NCBI GenBank assembly: GCA_019918135.1
Contig: WBZZ01000391.1
Location: forward strand, 363,501-427,500
Length of the DNA stretch: 64,000 nt
Direction of reading: 5' to 3'
Source of the DNA: Paulinella micropora
Taxonomy: Eukaryota; Cercozoa; Imbricatea; Euglyphida; Paulinellidae
The first letter of the stretch is position 1. Each line of letters opens with the position of its first letter. Of the stretch, positions 47,179 to 58,705 are shown one piece after another. The position numbers were made by a program, and so were the translations under genes. The notes under the pieces were generated by a model. That model was not told the origin of the DNA. It saw only the letters and a list, made by a program, of their open reading frames with translations, and ran no database searches.

Positions 47179-49343
47179 ATGTTGCCTCACCAGCCTACTA
47201 CCGCGGCCACCGGCGGCGGCGCCCACGTCCCTACCCCTGACGCTGCGCCACCCGCGCCCTCGCCCCTCGAGCAGGGCTGGGAGAGCCTCTTGCAAAGTGT
47301 CGTGGAGGAGCGTTGGTCCGAGTCACAGGCGCACAAGCTCCAGTACTACCTCAACAGCGGCAGCCTCGAGACCGGGGGTTTGCAGGTGTGGAAGGCCCTG
47401 GTCGCCACTTTTCTCCAACGGCGCGAAAACGAGGCGCTGCTGTACTGCCTGCGCGCAGCACGTGCCAAGGTGCGAGACGCGATCGGCCTGCTGCGCGAGT
47501 GGAGCCAGGAAAAGCTGGCCGAGTGGGACGGCGCGGTGGCGCTGGGTACAGAGCTGGGGCTGGCGGTGGTACAGAGCCCGTGCACCCCGGCAGCACGCAA
47601 GCACGTGGAACACCTGATCGGAGGGGCGCCGGTGTCCGAGCTGGGGAGAATGGCCTGTGCACAGGCGGCGCCCGAAGTTGTCCTCGAACTGCTCCAGGGC
47701 CCCGACACTGAGCTGGCCGCCTCGGGCGGCCGGCTGCTGGCGCGGGTGAGGCTCAACAGCCTGTCGCCCATGGCGTTCGCCCTGGCCTGGCTGCGGCTGC
47801 TGGTGGTGGCGACACTGCTGTGGTCTAGGGCCCTGGCCAAGTCTTCCTCGGAGCGCACCCTGCGCTCCTTGCTGGCGGGCCTGCGGGCCCGGCGCGGCGC
47901 GGCCAGAAAGCGGGCCGCATCCAGGTCCCCCCTGGAGCTGCTGTTGGCGGACATGCTGGGTGAATTGCGCGTGCCCCTGGCCGAGCCGAACGTGGCCGAC
48001 GCCCGCCGGATGATAGCCATCCTGCGTGCCGCACTGCTCCAGTCGCAGCCAGAGGACTTTCGGCCGGTCTTCTTGGACGCCGGTGATTTGCTGCAGTCTC
48101 GCAGCCTGGCATGGCCGGTGGCGGCGGTCCTGCTGAGGTCCCCCTTGCTCCTGCATGCTTTCCTGGGGCTGGGCACCCCGGTGTACCAGCCGCCTCTGCC
48201 CTTCGAACTGCGGAGCCAGACGATGCTGGAAGTACTCTGCACGGGCTTGTGCGCTGAGTACCCTCGCGTCAACATGGCGAGCGAGGACTTTGCCTGTGTG
48301 TGGCTGACGCTCGATGTCCTGGCCCACTACGGCGCGGACCCGGCCTGCGAATGGCTCAGCGAGCGGAACTCCTTCGCTTCGCAGTGCATGGGCGTGCAGT
48401 GGTGGCGGCTCAAGGCCCGGCTACGGGCCCGGGGGCTCCCCAGCCCGGCCTCGGCCGTGGACCTATTGCGGACCATCGAACGCGCTGCCAGAATCATCAT
48501 CAACGAGCCGCCGGCCGTGGCCGACCCCCCGTGCGACGGGCCGCCGGCCGTGCCCCAGCGCGCCGGGCCGCCTGCCGTGCCCCAGCGCGACGGGCCGCCT
48601 GCCGTGCCGAGGGAGGCAGCCTCCTCCGAGCCGCTGGGACCCCTGCTGCGCCGTGACCAGCCCTACCTCGCGCCGTCCTTGCCCTGCCCGGAGAACCCGC
48701 CGGGCCCGGCCTTGGGCGTGCTGCTGGAGGAAGGCGCCGGACGGGCCTGGCCCCACGGCTCCCGCGGCACGGGCGGGGGGCAGGGGCCGGCGCAGCCAGG
48801 GACTGCACCAGAACCCGGCCGGGCGCCGGACGGCCGCGTCCCCAGCCCTTGGCAATCAGTGCTGGAGAGGGGCAAAAGGCTGCGAACCTGCAACAAGAGG
48901 CTGGCCCGCGAACAGAAAAGACTACAGTCTGAGGTGGACAGGCTGACCTCCCAACACGAGACGCTTAGCCACCGCGGCCGAGAGCTCCGGGCCGAACAGG
49001 CCGAATTGCTGGCCGCCCTCAAGGGCCTGCGGAGGGCACGGCTCGGGCTGGCCGCCGAGGTCGCGGCCGCGCAAGCCGCGCTGCAGCGGCTGCGGCAGGC
49101 CGCCGAGCAGGAAGAGCCCCCCGGGCTCGGACCTGTGACATTTGCGAAGAGGGCCCCCGGCCCCTGGTCGTGTTCGTCCCCTGCGGCCACGCCCGGGCGT
49201 GCGGAGAGTGTGCGGCTTCTGGCGGGACATCCAGACCCTGGTGGTGCCGATCTAGACGGGGCTCGGTAGCCCGTGCTTTTCGTCGTCTCCGTCTCACGCG
49301 CTGCGTGCCTACCATTAAAAGCCAGGTAGCCTGTCTCTGCTGA
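47179..49343 (+). pseudogene. Large helical protein with coiled coil and a RING finger in another frame
   Basis: The start is taken at the ATG at 47179, after the low-complexity upstream sequence. The frame runs to 49269 (about 697 residues). Residues 30-430 are Leu/Ala-rich helices with no recognised fold, a Pro-rich repeat (GPPAVPQR units, 48500-48610) follows, then a coiled coil (about 48860-49110). Just past a C6 run near 49117, another frame shows C-x2-C (49134-49145), CGH (49182-49190) and C-x2-C (49200-49211), spaced as in IAP/MIR-type C-terminal RINGs; the last metal pair is unclear. ATTAAA follows at 49313. Confidence 0.6.
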
Positions 49344-49639
49344 TGAGCGGTCCGGGTGGGGGAGGGGGTCGCCGACCGGTCGCTCCGACGGCGGCGGGCC
49401 GGTGCTAACAGCCCGGGGGTAGGGGGGCCGGGCTGCGCCAGCACACGCACGCACGGGGCCTAAGCTCGGCTAGCTGGAGTAGGCGGCGCCAGGGATTTAC
49501 TTGAAGTACACTGACACGTGGTGAGGGGCCGCTCCCCTTCCCCGCGCGGTGAGCGGGCCGCCTGTATGCGCCGCGTGCTGACATAGCCCTGTATCGCGCT
49601 ACTTGAAGTATACCGACACATGCAGAGTGCCGCGTGGTG

Positions 49640-50786
49640 AGGGGCCGTTCCCCTTCCCCGGTGTGGGTGTAGGGGGGGGGGGGGGTACGCTAACCTCTAA
49701 CCTCGGTGTGGGTGTAGGGGGGGGGGGGGGTACGCTAACCTCTAACCTCGGTGTGGGTGTAGGGGGGGGGGGGGGTACGCTAACCTCTAACCTCGGCGTG
49801 AGTGTAGGGGAGGGGTGCCACTAACCTCTGTATGAGTTTAGGGGGGGGGGGTGCCACTAACCTCTGTACGAGTTTAGGAGGGGGGGGGTACCACTAACCT
49901 CGGTGTGGGCGTAGGGGGTGAAGGCACGCTAACCTCGGTGTGAGTTAGGGGGGTGAAGGCACCCTAACCTCTGTACGAGTTTAGGGGGGGGGGGGGGTAC
50001 CACTAACCTCTGTACGAGTTTAGGAGGGGGGGGGAGTACCACTAACCTCGGTGTGGGCGTAGGGGCTGAAGGCACCCTAACCTCTGTACGAGTTTAGGGG
50101 GGGGGGGGGGTGCCACTAACCTCTGTACGAGTTTAGGAGGGGGGGGGAGTACCACTAACCCTAGTGCGGGCCTAGGGGGTGAAGGCACCCTAACCTCGGT
50201 GTGAGTTAGGGGGGTGAAGGCACACTAACCTTGGCTTGAGTTAGGGGGGTGAAGGCACGCTAACCTCTGTGTGAGTGTAGGGGGAGAAGGCACGCTAACC
50301 TCGGTGTGAGTTAGGGGGGTGAAGGCACACTAACCTTGGCTTGAGTTAGGGGGGTGAAGGCACGCCAACCTCGGTGTGAGTTAGGGGGGTGAAGGCATGC
50401 TAACCTCTGTGTGAGTGTGGGGGGAGAAGGCACGCCAACCTCGGTGTGAGTGTGGGGGGGTGAAGGCACACCAACTTTGGTTTGAGTTAGGGGGGTGAAG
50501 GCACGCTAACCTCTGTGTGAGTGTGGGGGGGGGGGGGGGGGGAGAAGGCACGCTAACCTCGGTGTGAGTTAGGGGGGGTGAAGGCACACTAACCTCTGTG
50601 TGACTGTGGGGAGGGGGAGAAGGCACGCTAAACTCTGTGTGAGTGTAAGGGGGAGAAGGCACACTAACCTCTGTGATTGAGTGTAAGGGGGAGAAGGTAC
50701 GCTAACCTCGGTGTGAGCTAGGGGGGTGAAGGCACACCAACCTCTGTGAGTGTAAGGGGGAGAAGGTACGCTAACATCGGTGTGAG

Positions 50787-50817
<31 letters not shown>

Positions 50818-50950
50818 GAGGCACACTAACCTCTGTGAGTGAGTGTAAGGGGGAGAAGGTACGAAGGTACGCTAACCTCGGTGTGAGCGTAGGGGGGCGA
50901 AGGCACACTAACCTCGGTGTGAGTTAGGGGGGGGGGGGGGGGGCACGGTG
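49640..50950. repeat. Minisatellite with G-run units (about 35-40 bp)
   Basis: About 30 imperfect copies of a unit containing AGGCACGCTAACCTCGGTGTGAGT followed by a G run. Subtypes cluster: TACGCTAACCTCTAACCTCGGTGTGGGTGTA at 49680-49800 and GTGAAGGCACGCTAACC from 50200 on. A 36-base G tract lies near 50784-50819. On the minus strand several frames read as THTEVSVPSP-like repeats. Confidence 0.9.
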
Positions 50951-50984
50951 TGCGCCCAAGGGTACTGAAGGGCGGGGGGAGCCG

Positions 50985-52334
50985 GTCCCCCCCCCCCCTC
51001 CCCCCGCGCCGGGGGCGGAATCTCGACAGGTGGCAGCCCGTGCCGGGCGGCACCCGTTCCTCGCAGCGTTCGCCCACGTACCCGGGGTCACACACGCACA
51101 CCGCGGCGGGCGGCTCGTGGTACGGCGCCGCGCCCGCCGGCCCCGGCCAGGCCCCGCGCTCGCACAGGCGCCCATGCCCGTGGCAAAAACTGTGCGCCGC
51201 GCAGCAGCCCGGCTCTCCCGCTTCGTTGGACCAGCAGCGGCACTGCGCCAGGCCGCAGCTGACCTGGCCCGGCGTGCAGAAGCCGAGCGCGTTGGCCCCG
51301 CCAGCCCCGGCCGCACCCCGCACGGCCGGCGCCCGGGTGGCCAGCGCCAGCTCGCCCGCCCGGCAGGGCGTGGCGGCGTCGCTCAGCAAGTCACCCGCAC
51401 ACGCCCGGGCGCGCAGCACAGGCGAGTCGGTGCAGTTCAGGCGCGGCTTGGCGTCGGCGGGGCTCGCGCACGCCGACTCGGGCAAGTTGCTGCGGCAAGG
51501 CCAGCGGCAGTAAAAATTACACAAATACGGTGCGTTGGTAACCGGTGGCGTGTCCGCCCCCGAGCTACTCTTCCACCGGTAATCACGCCGGCAGAAGCTC
51601 AGCGCCGCCCCTTCGCAGCTCCCCGCCGAGTCGACCCCGCCGTGCATGAACCTGTCGGGCAGGTCCAAGCATTCTTCCCAAGCCCAGGGGGTCACTGACA
51701 CCTCCTTGTTGTTGAACCGGGTGCAGCAGTAGCGCCAGCCGCCAGAGCTCCCCTCACTCTCCTGGTAGAAGCAGCGCAGCACCGACCAGGAGAAAGCCGG
51801 CCCCCCTTCCCAGACGTAGGCGCCGAGGGCGTACAAGGGAAAGAGCAAGAGGTCGCCCACGCCCGAGGTAAACAGCGAGTCCAGCTGGGCGTCCTGGGCG
51901 AAGCTGTGGTTGCGGCTGAACTCGACCATGCTCCGGTGCCACGTCCAGTTGGCAAAGCGGGTCGCGTTCGCGGGGCCCACCGTCCAGCCCAGCGCGTGCC
52001 CGTGTTTGCTCTGCAGGGCCCACAGGTCCAGCGGAGAACAGACACGCGTGTGGGCCTCCGCGTCGCTCGCTGTAGCCTCGCAGCCGTCCAATATCTGAGT
52101 ACTCTCGCTGCAGAAGATTAGTGTGCGTATGCTCTGGTTCGCGGCAGAGGGCGCCGGGGTCCACTTCCGGCAGTGCCTGGCCCGCCCCAGCGGCACTGGC
52201 CAGGGATAAGTAGCGCCCGTGCCCAGGTCCAGCGCGTCCAGCACCAGGGGGACGGAGCTCACTCCTCCTAACACCGTGAGATCCGCCGCCGCGGCAGGGA
52301 CCGTGAGCCACCACCACCACCTGGCAACCTGCAT
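50985..52334 (-). CDS. Secreted Cys-rich glycoprotein with EGF-like domain; C-terminus unclear
   Basis: The ATG is at 52334. The N-terminus (MQVARWWWWLTVPAAAA) is a signal peptide. The ectodomain of about 430 residues has many Cys and N-glycosylation sites (for example NATRF, NWTW, NHSF). Near its end CxxHSFCHGHGRLC...CVCDPGYVGERC is an EGF-like domain. The frame then runs into the G-run minisatellite (to a stop at 50826), so the true C-terminus and any membrane anchor cannot be placed. It is likely a surface or secreted protein, divergently transcribed from the glycoprotein at 52621. Confidence 0.7.
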
Positions 52335-52620
52335 ACGGCGGATTTGTGCCCCTCACAACTTCGGTAGCCACGGAGGAGAGTGTGTTTTCTCTTTTTCTCT
52401 CTCTCCCTCGCTTTGGGGAGCAGGCAAAACGCAGACAAGGGCTCTCTCCTCGTCGCCAAGGAGATAGCAACAAAGGGAGAAAGGAAAGGACGGCAAACAG
52501 CCCCTCCTCCTATTACACAGGAGGAAAGCTAGTTCTCTCTTTCTGTCCCCCCTCTCCTCCCTCTCAGCCTTCCACCACAGGAGCCAGCCTAGACCAAAAC
52601 ACGTGAGCTCTCCTCCCGTC

Positions 52621-53746
52621 ATGTCGTCCTCCAGGCACCAACAGCCGGGGACGGGGGTCTGGGTAGCGCACTGGCTCGTAGCGAGCCTGAGCTGGCTTCA
52701 CACTGCCGCGGGCTGTCCCGAGGTCGTGCCGGGTCTGAACTATACGGAGTACCTCGCACTGGGAGACACCATCTGTTATCGACTGCGCGCACCCTACACC
52801 TATGCCATGTGGGTAGAGTCCCTTACCTACCGGGCAGGCGACTCGCTACTGGTCGAGTCTAGGCAGCCCATGCACACCCCTGCCCTGGCGACCGACGGGC
52901 TCTGGCGTACACAGACCGAGGTGCTCACCCGGAACCAGCACTACCAGCTGTGGTTCGGCCACGACTGCAACTCAACCGACGACCTGCTGGGCACCTACAA
53001 CGTGTCCTTCCAGGCCACCACCGTTGCGCCCGCGGGTCTGGTCCGGGTCACGACGCTTGTCTCGTTGCGCTACGCCACAACCGAAGCATGCCCGGGCCTG
53101 CTGCTACCCTGGCCTCTACCGGCCCAGGACGCCGAGCTGACTAGCAGTTCGCCTTCACCGTCCCCCGTGGTCCCCGGGCCATCGTCGGGGGTCACGTCCG
53201 CACCCAGCGACTGGCCGCAGCTGCGGCCAGAACTACAGCCTGGCGGTCCCCGAGCTCGCGCGTGCGGGCCTGCGGGCGCCGCTGCCGTGGGGTAAGGACG
53301 TGACCTACGCGCTGCGCGGCGTCGAGCCAGGCGACTCACGGTTTACGGCAGAGGTCTGGCACTGCCGCGGCGGGGGGGGCTGCTCCCTGCTCGCCAGTGG
53401 TTCCAACGCTACGCGGCTCACAGCCACGGCCCGGCACCTGTGCCTAACGGCCGCGGACGACGAGGTCCTGCTGCTCCTGTCCAATGCCCGGGTGAGCCTG
53501 TACTCGGACCTGGCCGTGGCGGCCGTCTGGTCGGCCGGGCCGGCGCGCCAGTCCGTCCTGGCGGTGTGCGTGCCCGGCCCCAGCCCCGCGGCCAGCCCCG
53601 CGGCCAGCCCCAGCCCCGCGGCCGGCCAGAGCGCGACCGCGCCCCGTGGCGAGGAGGCCAGCTCGGCCGGCCGTGCGGCCGGGGCGCTCTCGTGGCTCGC
53701 GCTGGCCGCCCAGGCGGCCGCCTGGTGGCTAGCCAGCCAGCCTTAG
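52621..53746 (+). pseudogene. Anchored surface glycoprotein with Ser/Pro stalk, one frame change
   Basis: From the ATG at 52621 there is a hydrophobic signal segment (WVAHWLVASLSWLHTAAG), then a beta-rich domain with N-glycosylation sites (NYT, NST, NVS) and paired Cys. The first frame degenerates near 53200. A second frame, open from about 53220 to 53746, continues with similar beta-strand and Cys pattern (HCRGGGGCSLLASGSNAT), a PAASPAASPSPAA stalk and a hydrophobic C-terminus (GALSWLALAAQAAAWWLA) fit for a membrane or GPI anchor. I do not recognise a family. Confidence 0.6.
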
Positions 53747-54258
53747 GCCGGCACTGCGCCGGGGCAGGTAGCTGACGCCGGCCGGCAGCCGCGCCTGGCT
53801 CAGGGAAAACCAGCCGGGCGTCATTGGTAAAAGAAGCTAGCACGAGAGCAGATTGGAGCCGGGCGCCGGACCCTGGAGGTTGCTACTGGTGGCCAGCCAG
53901 CCCCCAACCAATCTCGTACCCCTCGGACACACCTTCGTCACCCTCTGCTTCGTCGTACAGGCCGCCCGCCAATCGCTGCCCTGGCTCTGCTGTCGTTGGC
54001 ACTGTCTGCTGGTCGTAGTGCAAGTACAGCAGGCTCAGGCCCGTGCGGCCCCGCGACCTCCGGCACGCACCCGGCCGCCAGGTCCGTTAGCAGGCGCTGC
54101 AAGCGCTCGAACCTAGCCTGTAGCGGCGGGTCGTGCAGCACAACCATCCGCTCTGGGATCCTCCTCTTCCCTCGAAATCTCTTGGCCCCCGGGGCCTTCC
54201 CCCGCCCTTCCCCTTCCCCTGTCTTTTTCTCAGCTTGTTCTTTCGCTCTTTCTCTGTG

Positions 54259-54294
<36 letters not shown>

Positions 54295-54387
54295 GCTCTC
54301 TCCGCTGGGTAGCGTTTTTGGGGCAGGAAAAGTGTGTGTAGGAAGGGGTCTTGGAATCGGGTGCGCAGAATCGAAACCACAGCCTCC
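53747..54387. other. Intergenic region with TC microsatellite
   Basis: No convincing gene is seen. A TC run lies at about 54265-54292. The divergent neighbours and the pyrimidine-rich block suggest a promoter, but no TATA box stands out. Confidence 0.4.
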
Positions 54388-56408
54388 ATGCGGCCAGTTG
54401 CGCTTGGTCTTTGGCTCTGGTGTGGTGTGGCCGCCGCCAGTGGCCCGGGCTGGCAGCTCTGTGGGGGCGAGCTGCACTCGGAACGTTGCCGGAACCTCCG
54501 CTTCGTCCTGTGCCCGCCGCCGGGGGGCGCGGGAAACCGTCGTCCCAGGCTGACTGTCTACCTAGAAACCTTCTTTTACAACCACACGCGGAAAAGCCAG
54601 GCGGTCGTGCCGCTGTTCCGTGCCGCCACGAACTCTCCGCCGGCCGCTAGCTACGTCGGCTACCTCAGGCCCGACTACGCGTTCGATAATTACACGTTTG
54701 TCCTGAGCGAAGAAGGCGGCCCGGTCGACGATGCCTGGCCCGGCCGGACCGTCTGCGGCGCGGAGGCCGACCGCCTCCCGCCGGTGACCCACGGGGTGGT
54801 CATCCACCGCCTGAGCCTGGACAGGGTCCCCGACCAGTGCCCCCTGCCGACGGCGGCCTGCGAGCCCTTGCTGCTGCACGGGGTGCCCGCGCCGCGCGAC
54901 TTCACGTTGCACTGCGTGCCGCCGGCCAGCACCGGGGTGTTGGCCCTGGCCCCTGACGGCACGCTGCCGCTCGTGGTGCGCTGGCGCGGGGTGGGCAGGC
55001 GGGCGCCCGGCGGTGGCGTGCCGCCGCCCTGGGAGCGGGCCCACTTTTTCGGCGCTTTGTACAACCCAGAACACATTGTGAGCCTGGTCGTGCGACCGTT
55101 TAACGCTACGCTCCGCGGCTACCAGCTAGCGGCGCGCTTCGAGCGGCTGGGCCTCGGCTGGCGCGGCGGTGTCTTCAACTTCAGCCTCGCCGTCCACCTG
55201 GTGAATTGCTACGGCGACACCGCGCCCGGCCCCGAGCTGAACGTGTCTTGGTTCACCGCCTACTGGGGCGGGCCGGACACGCTGGCCAGCCTCCCGGCCG
55301 GCTGCAGCCGGCGGTGCTCTACTTACCACTGGGGCGGCGTCAGCCAGGAGCCGCTGGGCGCGCCCTATCCGCTCAACGTCTGGCCGCACCTCCACCACCG
55401 GGGGGCGCAGGAGCCAACGACGCTGGTGCCCCGCCGGCTGCGCTCCGTCACCGTGAGCGTGCCGGCCCACGCGCCGCGGCAGCGGCCACCGCCGCCCTGC
55501 TCGGCCGTGCCCCCGGAGGCCCTGCTGGCGGGGCTGTACGCCAGGCCCGCGACCTCGCCGCCGCCGGACACGGACGTCCTGCACGGCTTCGGCGAGCCGG
55601 CGGCGCGCGACTTTCGTTGGGAGCCCCAGTCCTGCACGGGCGGGCTGCCCGCGCTCAGCGCCGACGACGTCCTGGCCCGCCTGGCGGGCTACGGCGTACG
55701 CCGGCTTACCGCCTTTGGCGACTCGCTGAGCCGGGAGGCGGTGGAAATGCTGAGCGACTGGGTGTGCCCCGGGTGCGGGCTGCCGAACGAACGGAATGCA
55801 GTCAACGTCAGCCTGACCAACACCAGCGCCGTCACGTTCAGCTTCCAGCCCCTGCACCACGGCCTGGACGGCGCGACGTCTACCTAGGAGAGCCGCGACA
55901 GTACAGCCGCGCGCTGCTTCGCGGGCTGGGGTTCTCCGAGAGCGCCGATCCCGAGGTTATTGCCCGGGAGCTAGCGGTGGCGCCCGACATTTCGCTCTTC
56001 AGCCCCACAATGAGCTACGTGCCGCACACGGTCACGCCCGAGTTCTGGGCGCGGGTGAGCGACGCGCTCCGCCCGCACCTGGCCAACCGCTTCCTGCACC
56101 ACGCGTCCCCGCACAAGTCGCTGTTCGTCTACCTCGGGCCCGTGCCCTGGTCCCGGCTGGACTTCAACACCCCGCAGCGCACCCGCCAGCTGTGGCAGAT
56201 CCTGACGGCCCGGGTGAACTCGGCCCTCACCGGCACCCCGGTGCTGGACGTCTCGGCCTTTTCGGAAGCAGTGCCCCAGGCCTGCAGTGACGGCCTGCAC
56301 TACTACTCGCACTTCAAAGCATGGAATCCGCAGGCCCTGGCTTCCGTCCAATATCTTTTCCAGCACATCTTTTATTCTCTCCAGGCCCGGCCAGCGCTGG
56401 TCTTGTGA
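54388..56408 (+). pseudogene. PC-esterase/NXPE-like secreted acyl-esterase, one frame change
   Basis: From the ATG at 54388 there is a signal peptide (MRPVALGLWLWCGVAAASG) and an N-terminal domain of about 300 residues with several N-glycosylation sites and Cys. The C-terminal part shows the SGNH-type motif FGDSLSRE (GDS at 55717-55725). After a frame change near 55870, the second frame has DGLHYYSHFKAWN (Asp 56289, His 56298). GDS with a C-terminal D-x2-H is the catalytic pattern of the PC-esterase family (plant TBL, animal NXPE and CASD1 proteins), which handle O-acetyl groups on glycans. In a virus-like setting this suggests glycan modification or receptor destruction. The total is about 670 codons. 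Confidence 0.7.
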
Positions 56409-56999
56409 CGACAAAGATCTGTTTGCTAGGTCCCACGCGGGCTCTGGTCCCGCCCGAGGACCGAACAGGGGGGGGGGGGGGGGCGCGGGTCCAGGGCTGG
56501 GCATCAGCAGGACGCTCGATGGTGGTCCAGAAAATCTTTTCCCGCAGATTTCGGTTAGATCACATGCTGCGCGCCCATCCCCCCCCACCTCTCGTCCTTT
56601 TCCTGTGTTTGTTTACTAATGAAAACTTTTGTACTTTGACACCGTCCGTCTGTTACTAAGAAAAGCTAGCCTCTCAGACACGAGTACAGGGCAGGTTGTT
56701 AGCTCGCTTGGGGGCAGTGCCCGTCCTACGCCCACCCCAGGGCTAGTGATCTTCGTCTGTCTAGTAGAAGGAAGGAAGGACAAGATCTCTCCGTCGGGGT
56801 GGCACGACAAGAATAGATGTTTCCGGGCCGGGTGGCACAAAAAGCGGTGGCCCTCCGGCCCGGGTGGCACGAACGGCATGAGCTTTCCGGGCGGGTGGCA
56901 CGAAAGACCTAGTCGTCCCTGCCGGGTGGCACGAATGGCCGAATCCTTCCGGGCGGGTGGCACGAAAAGACCGGATCCTTCGGGGGGGGGGGGCAGCCT

Positions 57000-57790
57000 T
57001 CCTGATATCTACTGGCCGGACAGCACGCACTGCCTCTTTTCGCCCCCCCTTCTCCCCCCTCCCTTCCCCCCTCTCCCTTCTCCCTTCTCCCTTCTCCCCT
57101 CTCCCTCCCCGCGGCCCAACATTGTGCAGGCCCTGTTCGGGTTTGTCTGTCCAGTATGGCGGTCCGGTGGCCAGTGCCACCGGTGGTTTTCTTTTCCCTA
57201 CCGCAGGACCAGGAGGATTTTCTTTACCTAACCAAAAAAATAAATCCGGTGACTCGTAAGTGTCCTAGTAGCGAGAATCGCACTTGTGGTTCGAGGCCGC
57301 CCAGGGGTGCCACCCGGGATGTGTATATTCTGGCACTGCCCCTCCATGACAAAAAAAGACCGCTATCTACGGATAAAAGAAAGAAAGAGTTTTAATTAGT
57401 TCCTGTTTTTCCATAGGCAGGATGGACTCCGATGCCATTGTGTACCTAGGTGGCACCCGCTACCTCCCGGTGGGGTAAGGGCAGGCTTGGACCCACAAGT
57501 GCGGTTCTCGCTAGCAGGGTACTTATGAGTGACGGGCTTTATTTTCCGGTTAGCACGGGAAATTTCCCTGGTTTCGCGGTCAGTACTGAAAGAGCAGCAG
57601 GTGGCACCAGACACCGGGACAGTGTTGGACAGAAAAGCGGGGACCTGCACAATGTTCGGCCGCGGGGAGGGAGAAGGGAGAGGGGAGAAGGGAGAAGGGG
57701 GAGGGGAGAAGGGAGAGGGGAGGAAAAAAAGGCAGCCGAGCCGTCCGGCCAAAGGCGTATGGCAAAGCGCCACCCGGCCGGGATGAGTCA
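57000..57790. repeat. Imperfect inverted repeat, arms about 320 bp
   Basis: 57000-57330 matches the reverse complement of 57470-57790. The conserved blocks include CCGCGGCC.AACATTGTGCAGG and GAGAA.CGCACTTGTGG with AATAAA on the inner side. I estimate roughly 75-85% identity by eye. The centre is near 57400. Confidence 0.75.
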
Positions 57791-58039
57791 GGCCTCCCAT
57801 GCCACCTGACCACCCAAGTCAGGCCTTCCGTGCCACCCGACCGCCAAAGTCAGGCCTCCCCTGCCACCCGGTCGGAAAGGCCAAGCCGCTCGTGCGGCTG
57901 GACCCGAAAGAAAAGGTTGCACTGGTCGCCGGTAGCCCGTTAAGGGGTGCACGCCTTTCAGCTACGCTCCCCACGTGGCTGTTGACAGGCAAAACCTCCT
58001 GTCCACCAGCAGTGGCCTGCCAGCTAACAACACTTGGCC

Positions 58040-58245
58040 GACCGGCGGCCGACGGACAGCGGCGTGCCGCCTGGCATCCGGTCGACCGACGGACGGCGGC
58101 GTGCCGCCTGGCATCCGGTCGACCGACGGACGGCGGCGTGCCGCCTGGCATCCGGTCGACCGGCGGACGGCGGCGTGCCGCCTGGCATCCGGCCGACCGA
58201 CGGACGGCGGCGCGCCGCCTGGCACCCGGTCGACCGACGGACAGT
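58040..58245. repeat. Tandem repeat, five units of about 38-40 bp
   Basis: Units read GACCGACGGACGGCGGCGTG then CCGCCTGGCATCCGGTC with few changes. They give open frames in several frames (for example RRAAWHPVDR), which I treat as repeat artefacts. Confidence 0.9.
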
Positions 58246-58705
58246 CACACCCCTCCCCCCTCCCCAACTGCACGTTACTTGCGCAGGGGGTGAACTCCCC
58301 CCCCCCCCCCCCTTCCTCACCCGCGGCACACGCCAGGGGGCCGCGCTGCCTCCGGCCGGTGTGGCTCGCGCGGGGGAGGGGGTGCCTCTCCGGCCCCTGG
58401 CGGACGCACTCCGCCAGGCGCCAAACTGCAGCAGCGGTAGTCCGTACCTAGCCAAGACCACGCCTTGCTCTGGCGAGCGCTCGGCGCCCGGCGGCCCCCC
58501 CCACGTGGGTGGTGCCCCCCCGTCTTTCCCCCTCCCCACCCACTGCGTCCCCCCCTCCCCCGTGCCTCCCCCCCCCCCCCCCCGCTCCCCGCACGCCCCC
58601 CTCAGGCGGAGGCGGCCGTCGCGCGGGGGGGACCTAAAGCCACGCCAAAACCGTGGGCCCGAGTGCAGCCGGAAGCGAGTGCCCCTTGCCAGCCCACCTC
58701 GTCCG

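Larger units (their letters stand above)
56409..58705. repeat. Non-coding repeat-rich region of GC-rich insert
   Basis: I see no convincing gene in these 2.3 kb. It contains units ending CGGGTGGCACGAA repeated about six times (56795-56970), an imperfect inverted repeat (57000-57330 with 57470-57790), three CAAGTCAGGCCT..GCCACC units (57788-57870), a 38-40 bp tandem array (58040-58245) and C-rich tracts (58300, 58570). Confidence 0.75.

Noticed and set aside
45754-49450. Many other long frames on both strands of the GC-rich insert
   Set aside because: High GC removes stop codons by chance. They lack domains and overlap better-supported genes.
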